From the NCBI GenBank assembly GCA_963210345.1, contig OY723402.1, forward strand, positions 74,924,855-74,988,854: a DNA stretch of 64,000 nucleotides. Direction: 5' to 3'. The notes beneath the pieces are model-generated. The model worked only from the letters and a program-made list of their open reading frames with translations, made no database searches and was not told the origin of the DNA. Every line of letters begins with the position of its first letter. Position 1 is the first letter of the stretch. Of the stretch, positions 1-11,369 are shown in pieces. Source of the stretch: Inga oerstediana (Eukaryota > Streptophyta > Magnoliopsida > Fabales > Fabaceae). The translations under genes and the position numbers were made by a program.

Positions 1-1158
1 ACTCTTCAATTATTGGTTGTAAGTAATCATCTATTTCATTACCCAGACATTATTTAGACCAGGAATAAGAAGTGTCATCATAAAGTATGGCCTTTTCATA
101 CAAAGCCAAGGTGGCAAATTATATGGTACCTAAATAACAGGTCAAATGCTATGATTGACACTCATATTCCCAAAAGGTTGAAATCCGTCACTAGCCAGGC
201 CTAAGCGAACACTTCTTGGATCATCAGAGAAGGTAGGGTATTTTTGGTCAAAGTGTTTCCAAGCAAGTGAATCAGCTGCATGTCTTAATATGTCATCATT
301 AATGTGCTTCTCCTTATGCCTCCTCATTTCTTTAGCTATGTTTCTTGCCATATAAAGCCTTTGTAGTCTGGGCGTTATTGGAAAATGCCTCAAAACTTTC
401 TGTGGAGCCTTTTTTCCTTTTTGTCTGTTTAACTTCCATGTAGGCATCTTGCATCTAGGATATGATTTTGCATTTGCATGCTCTCCCCAATACAATATGC
501 AATCATTCCCACAAGCATCAATTTTCTTGTAATCTAAACCCAAATCACGAATTATCTTCTTAGCTTCATAAAATGAGTGTGGCACTAAATCCCCATCTGG
601 GAGAACAAATTTCAATAGGTGCAATAGTAGATCCATGGATTTATTAGTCCAATGGTTAAGGCACTTCAATTGAAGCAACTTTACAATGAAAGACAATTTT
701 GATATCTTGTTGCAACCTGGATAACGATCTTTCTCCACATCCTTTAACAAGTCAAGGAACCTTTTGGCATGGGCATTAGGCTCTTCACTCTCATTTAATC
801 TAATGTTCATATCATTCATACAAGGAACTCCATATGCATCACATATCATCCTTACAAGACTCCCCTCCTCATAAGTATCACTCTCTATTACTCTACTTAA
901 AGTCTCACAATCACTTTGATATCTAGTAATTTCTCTATGCAAGTCCTACACCTTGTAACTATCCCAAAAACCCTTAATCAATAAGTCCGTCTTAACATTT
1001 GTTTTCACCTTGAATGTAACATTTCTACATTTCATACAAGGACAACATATTTTGTTTGTCACTCCATGTTGAGTGAATGCCCACTCTAGAAAATTGTCTG
1101 CTCCTCTAATGTATGCTAGGTTGCCTTTGTCTTTAATGTTTAACCAACTTTTATCCAT
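1..1158 (-). pseudogene. CACTA (En/Spm) TNP2-type transposase, 5' part, broken
   Basis: Read on the minus strand in one frame from an ATG at 1158, this is the start of a CACTA-element TNP2 transposase. The first 70 residues are the transposase-associated domain with its Cys pairs (CCPCMKCRN). After it come the family blocks YWGEHANAKSYPRCK, HFPITPRLQRLYM and RLGLASDGFQPFGNMS. Stop codons interrupt the frame at 946-948 (in the motif around SYKV) and at 142-144, and another follows near 130, while homology (NLPPWLCMKRPYFMM) carries on to about position 30. The stops sit where the family usually has Trp, so they look like G-to-A decay. The element runs off the left edge, so its terminal repeats are not seen here. 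It is a dead transposase. Confidence 0.88.
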
Positions 1159-1999
1159 TCCTATTTCATAAAAAGACCAAGAGCATTTTATACATGAAAA
1201 AAAATAATCAATGCGAAGAGAAAACTTTTTTTCAAGAGTAATTGGGAAAAAACATGGACATTAAGGCCACACATTAAGAGGGAAGTATATCTATGTTTTT
1301 TTTTGTTGGGTCCAATCTTTATTTGGCAAATTAATGCAAACATAGCACAGGGGATATTAATTCATGTACCAATTATTCTAAATAAGACAGAACTAATCAC
1401 CACTACTCAAGCTATCTATATATATATATATGGATGTACTCCTTCAAGGCCATTCTGATCAAAAGTTACAAAGAGTAAATGTGAAACATAATGGTTCTTT
1501 TATTACTTCTAACAACACGGTTTAGCAAATGTCACAATTAAATAATGAAATGAGATAAATTTTGAATCTTCTTATTTATTTGTTTTGGTTGCAGATTATC
1601 TTTCTAGAAACAATATGCAATGATGTTAACATAATCGAAAGGAATATAGTACTAAAAATTCAGCAAAGTCCTATCTATACAGAAGAGTAATGTTTCTTTT
1701 AAAACCAGTTGTGACGTGTTATCTTGATAGCAATTATTTTGACTACAAACAATTTCCTTTTGCAAACCAGATTTTGAGGCTAGGTTGAGAGACTTCAAAA
1801 ATCACCTTGCAAATTATGAGAAGGTTGAGTTACAGAACACCAACAACAGCCACACACACCCAACAAAATAAGAAAATAAAAGCATGACTTGGGACATATA
1901 TTTCTTCAAAAATCTGAGCACCAAAAAAAAGAAGTCGAGCTCTGCCATTGTTTCAAGTCAAATAATAAAGTAATTTAACTCTTCAAGAGCATTACAAGG
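1159..1999. other. AT-rich spacer, no gene seen
   Basis: This would be the upstream region of the CACTA transposase. It holds a short TA tract near 1417-1431 and nothing else I can support. No open frame shows recognisable protein similarity. Confidence 0.4.
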
Positions 2000-2199
2000 T
2001 CAAAAAATTTTATGAAGTGCAGTACCAAAATAATCAGTAGGGGATGGAATTTCAAGAAAATCAGTACCCATGGCAACATTATAGAAGTGTTTCTTCATTA
2101 TAAGTACCGACCCTATTTCAAAATTTTCACTTTGTAATGGAGGAACCAAGAGACAAACAAAGAGAGAGATTTTAGGGTTCAGGGAAGGAGACCCAGAAA

Positions 2200-2370
2200 A
2201 GAACAATATAATGAAGGAGATGACGATGATACCTCAAGATGACGGCCACCGCTATGGTCGACGGCTGAACGGACGTGAGGTCCTTTGGCGCGCCACTGAC
2301 GAGAGATGAGAGCTTCCAGTGCGGCAACCACAGGAATGAAATTTTCGCTGAGAATCTGCCCATGTGTCAG
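2200..2370 (-). other. GC-richer possible exon remnant, unidentified
   Basis: A short GC-rich island stands out from its AT-rich surroundings. On the minus strand, one frame without an ATG reads as ordinary protein (for example VVAALEALISRQWRAKGPHV). A second frame begins with ATG at 2363 and could splice after 2231 at a GAG|GTATC donor. I do not recognise either product. It may be a captured or decayed first exon. Confidence 0.15.
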
Positions 2371-2435
2371 CTAGGTTTTAGAATTTAAACAATTTCCAAC
2401 TTATCTAAAAATATAAGTTTCACAAGGTGCATTAA

Positions 2436-2551
2436 GTAACAATTAGCTCAAAGGGCATGAGTATTGGCTTGTGTGCCTTGTTGAAATGCCCCAGCTTGCG
2501 ATCGAATCCATGCTTGGCTTGCGTTAAGCAATGTTTTTTCATATTTTTTTA
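2436..2551 (+). repeat. tRNA-derived SINE-like sequence
   Basis: A box-A-like stretch (TAGCTCAAAGGGC, about 2444) is followed roughly 45 bases later by a box-B-like stretch (GCGATCGAATCC, 2498-2509). A T-rich end follows near 2532-2551. This is the layout of an internal RNA polymerase III promoter in a tRNA-derived SINE. It does not fold as a complete tRNA gene. The family is not identified. Confidence 0.35.
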
Positions 2552-2713
2552 ACAGATAGCATCACCTAAAAATTAACACTAAATTTGCACTGGATTGGAG
2601 GTAGTATAATAGGTCAACAAAGTCTTTTATTTAAGATTGGAAGTAGTATAATAGAGGATTATATTTAGTTCAAATATATGTATGTATGTATGAATGTATG
2701 TTGTGGGTGCGGG

Positions 2714-2916
2714 AGCCTTCAGCTGGAGTACTTGGACCTGTACCTGATTCACCGGCCTATCTCTACTAAGCCCGCCAAGTTCGCATTTACAATAGAAGCA
2801 GAAGAAGTGGTTCGTTTGGATATGAAGGGAGTGTAGAGGGCCATGGAAGAATACGAGAGCCATAGGAGTCAGCAACTTCTCCTTCAACAAGCTCCGTCCT
2901 TTGCTGGGTGGTGTGC
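2714..2916 (+). pseudogene. aldo-keto reductase (AKR4, chalcone-reductase-like) fragment
   Basis: In the plus frame starting at 2714 the translation has the aldo-keto reductase signature LQLEYLDLYLIHRP, followed by a typical KPAKFAF and EEVVRLDMKGV stretch. The frame then meets a TAG where the family has Trp (GVW.AMEE). After a further frameshift, the next conserved block IGVSNFSFNKL appears near 2864-2905. The usual HWP motif is HRP here. The closest plant relatives are NADPH-dependent AKR4 enzymes such as 6'-deoxychalcone synthase, codeinone-reductase-like and deoxymugineic-acid-synthase proteins. Only about 65 of some 320 residues remain, with no flanking exons, so this is a dead fragment, probably moved by a transposon. 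Confidence 0.8.
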
Positions 2917-3570
2917 GTATATTTGTTCAGTTTATCTCTTGCCATGCTTATTTTGGGCTGTGTTTGTTCTTTGGAATGGTGAACTCTCTATGAATGTATT
3001 GCTGCCTAAAGTCTACTTATGATCAACGCTAGAATATGTGAATATGTATGACGTACAAAAGCTCAGTATTATGGACACGCTAAGTCATTGCACATAAGAG
3101 TATTCACAAACATAAGTTCGTGAGTTAATGTGCCCCGTCCTAAGTCCTGCCTGACCTATATGAATTTATGTGTTCAAACTAAGAAATACAGAATGCTGGC
3201 AAATACTACATGATATCAATAAAGATGTCGTTTACAGCAGCTCCATTATCAAATCTAGTATCTTTAATACCTGCCAGTCTTTGATATAAGACTTAATTTA
3301 ATAAAGAAATTGAACCACAGACCATAGCTTACATTAAGGATTGGAAGGAGTAATCAATATAATGGTTGGTTGGAGCTTTCAGTGTGAATCTCCAACGCAT
3401 CTGGGACTGGGATCCTGATTAGAGATTGGCTAAAAACCCTAGTCGCAGTCTAATGAGTTTCCCGCGAAGGAGAGCGAGTGGAGTTCTTTTTGGGAAAAAG
3501 AGCTTTGGTTGGTTTGACCGCGCGCGGTCCTAGATATACATGTAGGCCCCACACTATGCTTTCGTTTTTG
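2917..3570. other. spacer, no gene seen
   Basis: The stretch contains a telobox-like AAACCCTAG near 3436 and a GC-rich patch at 3515-3530, but no coding sequence I can recognise. It lies between the aldo-keto reductase fragment and a fold-back MITE. Confidence 0.35.
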
Positions 3571-4100
3571 GGAAAATACCAGCTAGGTCCCAAGCTAGAG
3601 AATTAATCTAAAAAAAGTCCCTTTGCAAATTCCAATGTCAGAAAAGTCCCTAGGGGCTTTTCTGACATGGATTCCCAATGACCATTTACCAAAATACCCC
3701 CCAAGCAATTTAACCACTGTCATTGGTTACAACATGTTCTGCTATATTTACAACATCGTAAGTCATATTAACAACATAATCAGTTACGTTTACAACATGT
3801 TACGTTATATTTAATGAGTTGTAAACGTAACTGAAGAGGTTGTAAACGCAACACAATCACGCATTTTATATACATGTTGTAAACGTAACTTACTATGTTG
3901 TTAATATGACTTACGAAGTTGTAAATATAGCAGAACATGTTGTAACCAATGACATTGGTTAAATTGCTTGGAGGTATTTTGGTAAATGGTCATTGGGAAT
4001 CCATGTCAGACAAGTCCCTAGAGACTTTTCTGACATTGGAATTTGCAAAGGGACTTTTTTGAGATTAATTTTCTAACTTGGGACCTAGCTGGTATTTTCC
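3571..4100. mobile_element. 530-bp fold-back MITE with arms of about 250 bp
   Basis: The left end GGAAAATACCAGCTAGGTCC (3571) and the right end (4081-4100) are reverse complements. Pairing continues inward almost without break: the AATTCCAATGTCAG, GACCATTTACC and TGGTTACAACATGTTCTGC blocks each have an inverted partner, leaving a small loop near 3830. No open reading frame of interest is inside. I could not find a clean target-site duplication. The structure suggests a non-autonomous DNA transposon. If transcribed through, it would give a long, nearly perfect RNA hairpin suitable for Dicer-like processing. Confidence 0.85.
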
Positions 4101-4406
4101 ATTTGTTTGTTTTTCGGCCAGCACCACAGTATCCAATTATTGAAAGAATGAAAGGACACATTGCACAAAATAAATTTAGAATCCCGGGTGTAACAATATC
4201 GCGAGATTTAGTTTGTCCCCTTGCCCATAATATAACCATGATCTGATTGGCAAGCATATGGTTTTTAACATAGCATATTCAAAAACACTTATATTTTGTC
4301 AAGTTTAACTTAATTCTTACATTTTTTTAGAATAAAATTCATATTTTTTATTTTTTTTAATTACGTCAATTATAAACCTCGCAGTCTAAAAATTTGAACA
4401 CGATTA
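4101..4406. other. AT-rich spacer
   Basis: No gene or repeat structure is recognised between the fold-back element and the hAT element. Confidence 0.3.
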
Positions 4407-4414
4407 AGCGAAAT

Positions 4415-5469
4415 TAGAGGTGGTAATGTGGGTTAGGACCGTGGGCCGAGCCCGCCCAACCCGACAAAATGGGCGGGTTGGGTTCTACAAAACTGGGACC
4501 ATATTGATGCGGGTCTTTTTGGCCCGAACCCATATGGTCCCAACCCGTCACAGGTTGGACCACCGGGTTGACGGGTTGGCCCATTTTTTTTTTTTTTTTT
4601 TAACTAAAAAGGTGTATGATTTAATGGTTGATTGGGGGATTGAAAAGAAAGTGTTTTCTATTACTTTGGATAATGCTTCAGCAAATGATAGTATGCAAAA
4701 GATATTGAAAGATAGGTTGAATTTGAGTAAAGGTTTGGTATGCAATGGTGAGTTTTTTCATGTGAGATGTTGTGCCCATATCTTGAATCTCATAGTTCAG
4801 GAGGGGTTGAAGGTAACAAGTGAAGCTGTGCAAAAGATTCGGGATAGTATTAGATATGTAAGGGCATCAGAGGCAAGGGCTATCAATTTCAAGAAATGTG
4901 TGGAACAAGTTGGCATTACAACTTCTATGGGTTTGAGGTTGGATGTTGCAACGGAAGATGTTATTGATGATGGTAATATAATTATATTTACTCATTTATC
5001 TCATTGTCACTTATTTGTTCATTTAAAATTACTAAATTAGCATAATATTATATTTCACTTTGTTTTAATATCTGTGGCAGTGACGGATTTACCTAGGCAA
5101 AAGCAAAGTGATCGAGTTCAAGATATGGCTTCACATCGTGCTTCAAATTGAAACAACCTTATTTTATTTTATTATGTATGAACCAATGCTGAATGTTTAA
5201 TTTGTAATGTATTTTAATTTCGTCATGTTTAAGTATTTTATTCAATAAGGCTTATTGTATATAAAAAAAACAATCCTAATATATTGTTTTAAAAAAATTG
5301 GAAAATAAATATGGGTTGGCCCGCCCAACCCGCCAACCCAGCGGTTATGGGTTGGGTTGGCTAAATGTCAACCCATATTGATGCGGTCCTTTTGGGACCA
5401 AACCCATATGGTCCCAACCCGTGACGGGTTGGCCCGAACCCACCGGTCCGGACCGTATTACCACCTCTA
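4415..5469 (+). mobile_element. hAT element, 1,055 bp, with perfect 8-bp target-site duplication
   Basis: The ends are inverted repeats (TAGAGGTGGTAAT at 4415 and ATTACCACCTCTA ending at 5469). They are flanked by an exact 8-bp duplication AGCGAAAT at 4407-4414 and 5470-5477, the diagnostic length for hAT. Subterminal regions are rich in GGGTTGGG-type motifs. A segment beginning CATATTGATGCGG and running through CCCATATGGTCCCAACCCGT is present near both ends in the same orientation (about 4500-4560 and 5368-5440). The interior holds a short, internally deleted transposase, so the element would need help to move. The exact duplication suggests a relatively recent insertion. Confidence 0.93.
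4608..5151 (+). pseudogene. internally deleted hAT transposase fragment
   Basis: The open frame through 4608-4960 has the plant hAT transposase core: ITLDNASANDSM (DDE-region Asp), FHVRCCAHILNLIVQEGL and RLDVATE. The family normally continues RWNSTY, and here it diverges, so most of the RNase-H-like and dimerisation regions are missing. A GT-AG intron (about 4973-5082) could join the frame to a short exon coding TDLPRQKQSDRVQDMASHR and a stop at 5149-5151. An AATAAG poly(A)-like motif follows near 5243. It is a fragment inside the hAT element. It could be expressed as a short protein but lacks the full catalytic domain. Confidence 0.8.
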
Positions 5470-5911
5470 AGCGAAATCAACTTGCCACGACACACTAGGA
5501 GGATAAGTTTGACTTTCCGCTGTAAATTTTTATCAAACAAAATTACACTAAACCGCGCTTTACCATAATGATATTAAGGGAAAAATTAGACATTAGAAAA
5601 TAATTTGTAAAAAAACTCTTAATTGAGAGAAATCCAGACCCTTGTAATATTGATGAGCGACTCCAAGTGATCTGTGACAAAAACTCGTGATATTTTGGCC
5701 ACCTTAACAAGTCGTTATACTCCCGTTCAATGCAGGTGCTCTTGACCCATGAATTTTGTGCACAAAAATACCACTAACAATTTACATGCTTTAGCTTTTT
5801 GTAGAGAAAATGATAATAATTTACATTAAAAAAAAAAGATAAAATGATAATAATAAAGATAGATTACTCCAGTGAAATATGCTACCAAGGATTGGTTCCA
5901 TCACAGCAAAA

Positions 5912-8661
5912 CTACTTTTCTTTGTTGGCTTTCACGTTATTAAGGGACTCTTCATCGCAACTTTCAGCAAAATCTTCTTCATCGCTAGTATAGCAACTCT
6001 CAACAAAATAGTCGTCTTCATCACTATCATCCTCACCTTCATAATAATACTCTTCACCATCATCTGCAAAACAAAACTCCTCACCATAGTCATCATAATA
6101 ACACTCTTCACTGCCCTCATCATCAGTTTTCCCATTTTGTTGCAGAAATGAACAATCTCTTGGAAGCTGACCACTTAACCTCTCTTGAATTTGATCCCTG
6201 ATTGCTGTGCCCTGACATGGACACAAGTCATAACAGAAAATAAGAAAAAGAACCCTTTAGTCTGCAAGCATATAAAGATAACAAAACATTCTTTGCCTGC
6301 ATAAAATTAGCTCACCATCTTGTAACAACCTTCTTCAAACCTCTCCAGAAATCCAGCAACCCAGCGATCAGCATTTAAAATCCACTCATAGCGATGCATA
6401 GTAGTAGCAGTCTTCGCAACACTTTGGATCTAGAAGACAAAATATGGTTTGTACATCAGTCTCAAACCTCCCCACAAGTCCAGCAATGCTGCACTTGCTA
6501 TAGAGATACATAGCAGCATATAGAGATTCCTATAATGTTCAATTTGAAGACAACTATATAGGCAGCCATCCAGAGTCCTCTGTTTTCAGTAATCTCCATC
6601 ACATGCGCACATAGGATTTTCTATTGACTGTGTTTCATCTCACAATCCATCCATCTCATTAATTTCACATGGCCAAGCCTTGAAAGTTATTTCAACTTAG
6701 GTAATTTGATATTATGGGTTAATGATTGTGTTGATATACCTTTTCACCAACTCTCTCTTGCTGTTCCTTTACTTTCTCTTGAAAGTTCTTAAGCTTCCTA
6801 TTCACCCTTAATCGCTTTTCCTGTTGGTATGAACATAAGCACAACAAATAAGATCCTCCAATGTGAGAATGACGTAAATAAATTTTTTTTTACCGGAAAA
6901 GTACAATAAATTCATTTATACAAAAATACTAACAAACTAAGGATTTAACAGAAAAAAATATGCCAGTTCATACCTTCACATAGCTCACACCGAGGTCCTT
7001 CCTTGAGTACCCACGGTCCAAGTTACGCAGAACATAGTTGTTATAATCTTTGACAATCCTCATTATTATGTCTGATGTAGATACTCCTTCTGTTCGTTTT
7101 GTTTCCTTAAATTTCCCGATGGATTTAACCTACAAACAAAAATTGATTCAAATAAATTATACCTGAAATCAGAAACTTACATCAAAAGAAACAACCAAGG
7201 CTGATAGAACATTTTATTACACATACATATTCATAAACATCGTTCCCAGCCCCACTGGCATCAGCATAGCTGTGAACAATTTCATCGGCAAGTGCAAAAG
7301 ATTATACTATGCATTCAAAAGCTTCAAACATTAATCCACCAACTAATGCATGAAGTTAAATATTATGATCATTACAAATCCAATAAACTCATAAGAACTG
7401 GAGAGAATGGGCAGGGAACTTTCTTACGGAAGAGCATCATGAGCCACATAGTCAATCCTGTGCTTGTCAATAAATTCTGGTGTCATAACCCATGGTGCAT
7501 CTGGAATGACTTCATCCACCCACCTGCTCAAAGTCAATTCTCATAGATATGGTTAGTCATAACTCTTATAGCTCTGCATTACTGCATACACATGCAACAC
7601 ATTGGAAACAACAAAAATGAAATCAGAATGCAATAACATCAGCAAAAATATTTCCAAAGACTATACTTTCTTTTTCCCAAATAAACATACTATGCATCAA
7701 CAATTAATGCCAAAAAAAAAAAAAGAGTCGACATAAGTATCATACTTGCAGTGCCGAAGCGATTCATAACGTTCAGCCTCCGTCATAACAGTTTTGCCCT
7801 TGTATTTGAGGGTGACTTCGTCATTGCAACATCCAACAAGCAAGTAGGTATTTGGAAATCTAAAATTTGCGTTAAAATGCCAGAGAGTTAGCCAAACAAT
7901 GTAGATACAATTTCATGGTCAATTTTAGAGAAGATATCCCCTTTTAAGAAGCACATTTAAACTTTCTCAAGTCATCCAAATAAACATATTACTAGTACCG
8001 TATCAGTTCATCTCTAAATTGTTTATATATTGTTTTGGTGTTGCTCTGAATACCATTAATATCATTTTAATTTTAACCAATCACCCGGGAAAATTCAACA
8101 TCAACATTTTTCACCATGGAGAGGAGATGTCCATAGTTGTGCACTTATTACTAAAGTTACCTGTTTGGGTGAATCTGCAGCTTGTGTGACCAGTATTAAA
8201 GAATAAATAGATAATTAGGTCTGTTATTGTTAATAGTTAATACAGGAAAAGAAAAATGGATGACAAACACGGAATTCGCTTTGTGAGTTTAGCTCTGTAT
8301 TTGCATTTTTTTTTTTTTGATATGGTCTGTATTTGCATTTTAAGTAATCGTAATTTTGGAAAGAGACTAGCTAATGCAAGGAAGAAAAGGGCAGTGCGTG
8401 AATCTAAGAGATCAACAATGTATGATGCATCGTGTTTCATTTCCATATCAGTAATTAACGATTCTGAAATCAAAACCTAATTTGCGAAAATTAAAATCGA
8501 GAAAAGACGAAGATAGAAGCTTACGAGATCTTGGCTTGTTCGAGGGAACGAGCGTGGCCAAAGTGGAAGAGGTCGTAGATGCCATCGGCGTAGACACGAA
8601 CTGGGCGATCTTGAGGAGGAGAAGACGATGGATTGGAATAGCTGGCCTTCGCGGTCGCCAT
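5912..8661 (-). CDS. CCT: choline-phosphate cytidylyltransferase (CCT), eight exons, 346 aa
   Basis: This enzyme makes CDP-choline and diphosphate from CTP and phosphocholine, the control step of the CDP-choline route to phosphatidylcholine. Exons (minus strand): 8525-8661, 7746-7859, 7428-7523, 7227-7269, 6974-7129, 6740-6820, 6316-6429, 5912-6211. All introns are GT-AG and the phases join without a break. The nucleotide-binding HFGH motif (HxGH) is at residues 33-36 and the RTEGVST signature at about 142-148. The charged helical stretch around residues 165-210, ending in QQERVGEK, corresponds to the membrane-binding amphipathic region. The last 75 or so residues are very acidic (runs such as DDEGSEECYYDDYGEEF), as in plant CCTs. 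Length is close to the Arabidopsis CCT1/CCT2 proteins. The ATG at 8659-8661 gives the usual start just before the DRPVRVYADGIYDLFHFGHA block. No damage is seen. Confidence 0.97.
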
Positions 8662-8676
8662 TATTGGGGATCACGC

Positions 8677-8706
8677 TTACCTGATCTCATTCTTGAGCGT
8701 CTCCAT
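8677..8706 (-). promoter_or_regulatory. possible 9-codon upstream ORF in the CCT leader
   Basis: Reading toward the CCT start codon on the minus strand, an ATG in good context (CCATGG) at 8706-8704 opens nine codons (M-E-T-L-K-N-E-I-R) and stops at 8677-8679, 15 bases before the CCT ATG. Whether it lies in the transcript depends on the unmapped transcription start. Confidence 0.35.
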
Positions 8707-9149
8707 GGGCACGCCTTTGTTAAACGTTTAATTTAGCATCCTTCTTCTTCTGCCACAAAATGCCTTTAGTAAGTGTCGTCGTTTGAACCGCTCAAATACA
8801 ACGGTATAAAATGCTTGCCCGCTTTTCTTCTCAATTAGTAATTTAAAAAAAAAAAAAAAAAAGAGGAAGGGTTGCATTCATGTCCGTATAAAAGAAAAAT
8901 AAAAAAAAAATCTCCTAAATTTGTTAATAACGTTTCTGAATTTATCAATGGGATCATTTCTTCATTTTTTTTTTTCTTATACAGAATCTGAATATAATTC
9001 TCCCTAAAAAAACAATAATAAATTGGCAGTTAAGAAAAGGGAAATTGTACCTAAATCAATATAAAATAAAATACTCTTCTTAGCAGAGATGAAAGTCACT
9101 GTTCCTAAGCCAACCCTCTTTTCGGGCTGCATGCCAACGGCTCCTTCCC
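8707..9149. other. upstream region of CCT, AT-rich
   Basis: This should hold the CCT promoter. I see long A-tracts (8846-8862) and a GGGAAATTGTACCTAAATC stretch (about 9039) that resembles the end of a MITE family also seen near 28931 and 63750. No gene is recognised. Confidence 0.35.
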
Positions 9150-9321
9150 CACTTCAATACCCGCCTTTGTACTCTATTCAAAAATCAAAAATTGTAACAA
9201 GGCAAAATAAAGCCACCAAATTCACCATATACTTCCACACTTCAATACCCGCCTTCGTACGCTGTTCAAATTTCAAAAATTGGAACAAGGCACAATAAAG
9301 CCGCCAAATTCACCATATAAA
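9150..9321 (+). repeat. 88-bp tandem duplication, two copies
   Basis: A unit starting CACTTCAATACCCGCCTT occurs at 9150-9237 and again from 9238 to about 9321. The copies differ at scattered positions (for example GTACTC versus GTACGC). It is an ordinary local duplication with no gene identified in it. Confidence 0.8.
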
Positions 9322-10358
9322 TTCCTCCCATGTACAACCCCTCCATTACCTCAGGTTCGTGAAAAGCCATGTTTAACTTTTATTTGCACATTCGTTGCAA
9401 CCTTTCACACATTACCGATGGACAACCTTCGCAAGTCACTTTCGTTGTGCGTGTTGTTCGTTTCTTTAGCAGGGAGGTCATTCCTTAGCCTTCAGTTACT
9501 AAGGTTGTGAGTTCAAGTCTTTAGTTTTGTTTCCAATATGCTTCCTACATTTTAACTTCTACTTTTAATGTGTGAACGGTTATGTGAGTTACATACCATG
9601 CTTGAGACTGCCAGGATGGACTCTGCAAGGACTGTGAGTCAAACAAATTTTGTTTCCCTTGCGCAGAGACTGGAATGTCCTGCTCATAAGAAAACATGAG
9701 GATGCTCTTTGGCCACTACATTTTCAAACTGGTAACATTTTATGCCTGCACATGTTTCTCACTTCTTACTGCAGAAACTTATTTTGTATTATGATTCAAG
9801 TTGAACGACTATGTGATTTCACATGACAAGTTATACGCCAATGGTTGAACGTCAGCTTTACTGCCCTTTTTAAAGATGCGCCATTGAAAGGCCTATTGCA
9901 GATATTTCCCCCAAATTTGGTTTGTTGCTTGCAGAATAAACGCTGGTGAGGAAGAAGACGCAAGATCACTCCAATATTGGCGAGTGTTCTTATTATTTGT
10001 CTTATGCCGGGAAGATTGATGTGGAGCCATTCGATCAGCAGTGTTCCAATTTATTAATGATAAGAACGTTGTGGAAACTATGAACTGGATTTTCTAATTT
10101 ATGTCTTATTTTATTGTTCCATAAATTATAATTTTTTTCCCAAGTTTCATGACGTGTTGTCTCCTTATAGAAGGCTCTTTTTTTCTTTGTTGCTTTAGTA
10201 TCTGTTATGTTTTAAGTTTTTGTTATTGTTGCATTCAGATTTTTATCTGTCCGTTTTCTATTTTTCCATTTTCTATTTTTATATTGTTAAACAGAGATTG
10301 TGGAATTACCAAAATTCATATTGTATATGGTTATACCAAGTAGATTGTTATATAGAAA
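9322..10358. other. spacer left of the Helitron, no identifiable gene
   Basis: Short stretches read like protein, for instance RINAGEEEDARSLQYWRVF near 9935-9990, but each ends in stops and I recognise none. They may be remnants of captured exons. Confidence 0.25.
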
Positions 10359-11369
10359 TCTATATAGAATATACTTTTATATAGAATTCTACTAAATCTA
10401 TCTAACTGAATATTAGTGTATATATATTAAATTATTACATTTATGTATAGCATTCATTATCATACTCTTTTCTCAATATCCACTTTCTTTGTTTTTCTTT
10501 TCCAATCTCAATATCCACTTTCATATGCTACTTTTGTTGCCACATCATTATGGATTCAATTATTTAATGTTTTTTAAATAGAGGACAACTAACTAAATTA
10601 AAGCAATCACCTACCTCCTTTACATCACACCATGTCTTATCATTATATTTCCTTACCAATTGCTGCCACATTAGGTCACCTAACCATTCAGTATGATGTA
10701 ATAAAAAATACATTACTTTATCCAATTTTACATTTTACCAAGTGGGTTTGTCAGGTCATGTTTCAAGGTTCTAATGACACATGTGGATGTATCTGTTTTG
10801 GCAGTGACATTGATAAAAATGGACATTATACTGGAGGATCATTGTAACCCATTTTCCATATCTTAGAAGCACGCATCGCAAAATTAGTCTCTTGCATACC
10901 GTCCCAGTGTATTGCATAGTTACATTATTTGGATAATTTCATTCACTATATTTTACATTTCCCTCACTGTTTTCTCCCATCACACTTCCATGAAATGCAT
11001 TGTGAAGGTTCCATTCTCGCTTGATGCAGCCCCTTTCAAGACAACGTGCTTGACATTGTTAAATAATTAAACTTGCACAACTAAAATTACTCCACCTTCG
11101 ACAAGTTTCATGAAACATAAGACAAGCCTATTAGAACACTAGAAGAAAAAAGGAAAGGCAGTATTACTATAATGTTGTAGGTGATACAATTAACCAAGCC
11201 CACCGTTTCAAAGAAACAAATGGCAATAACGACCGCTAATAGAGCCCATATCCTACAGCATCCATCCCTTTACTAAAACCGACTTCACCTCCCTGATTGA
11301 CTCATCTTGCCATATTCAGTTCTCACTCCTCTATAAATCCTAAACTATAGCCTAATTCGGTTGCTAATG

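Noticed and set aside
2436..2551. Possible tRNA gene
   Set aside because: Box A and B are imperfect and the acceptor and anticodon stems do not pair; a SINE-like origin is more likely.
5879..6151. 90-codon hydrophobic plus-strand frame that looks like a membrane protein
   Set aside because: It is the antisense of the acidic last exon of the CCT gene; GAA/GAT codons read backward give Ile/Phe/Thr.
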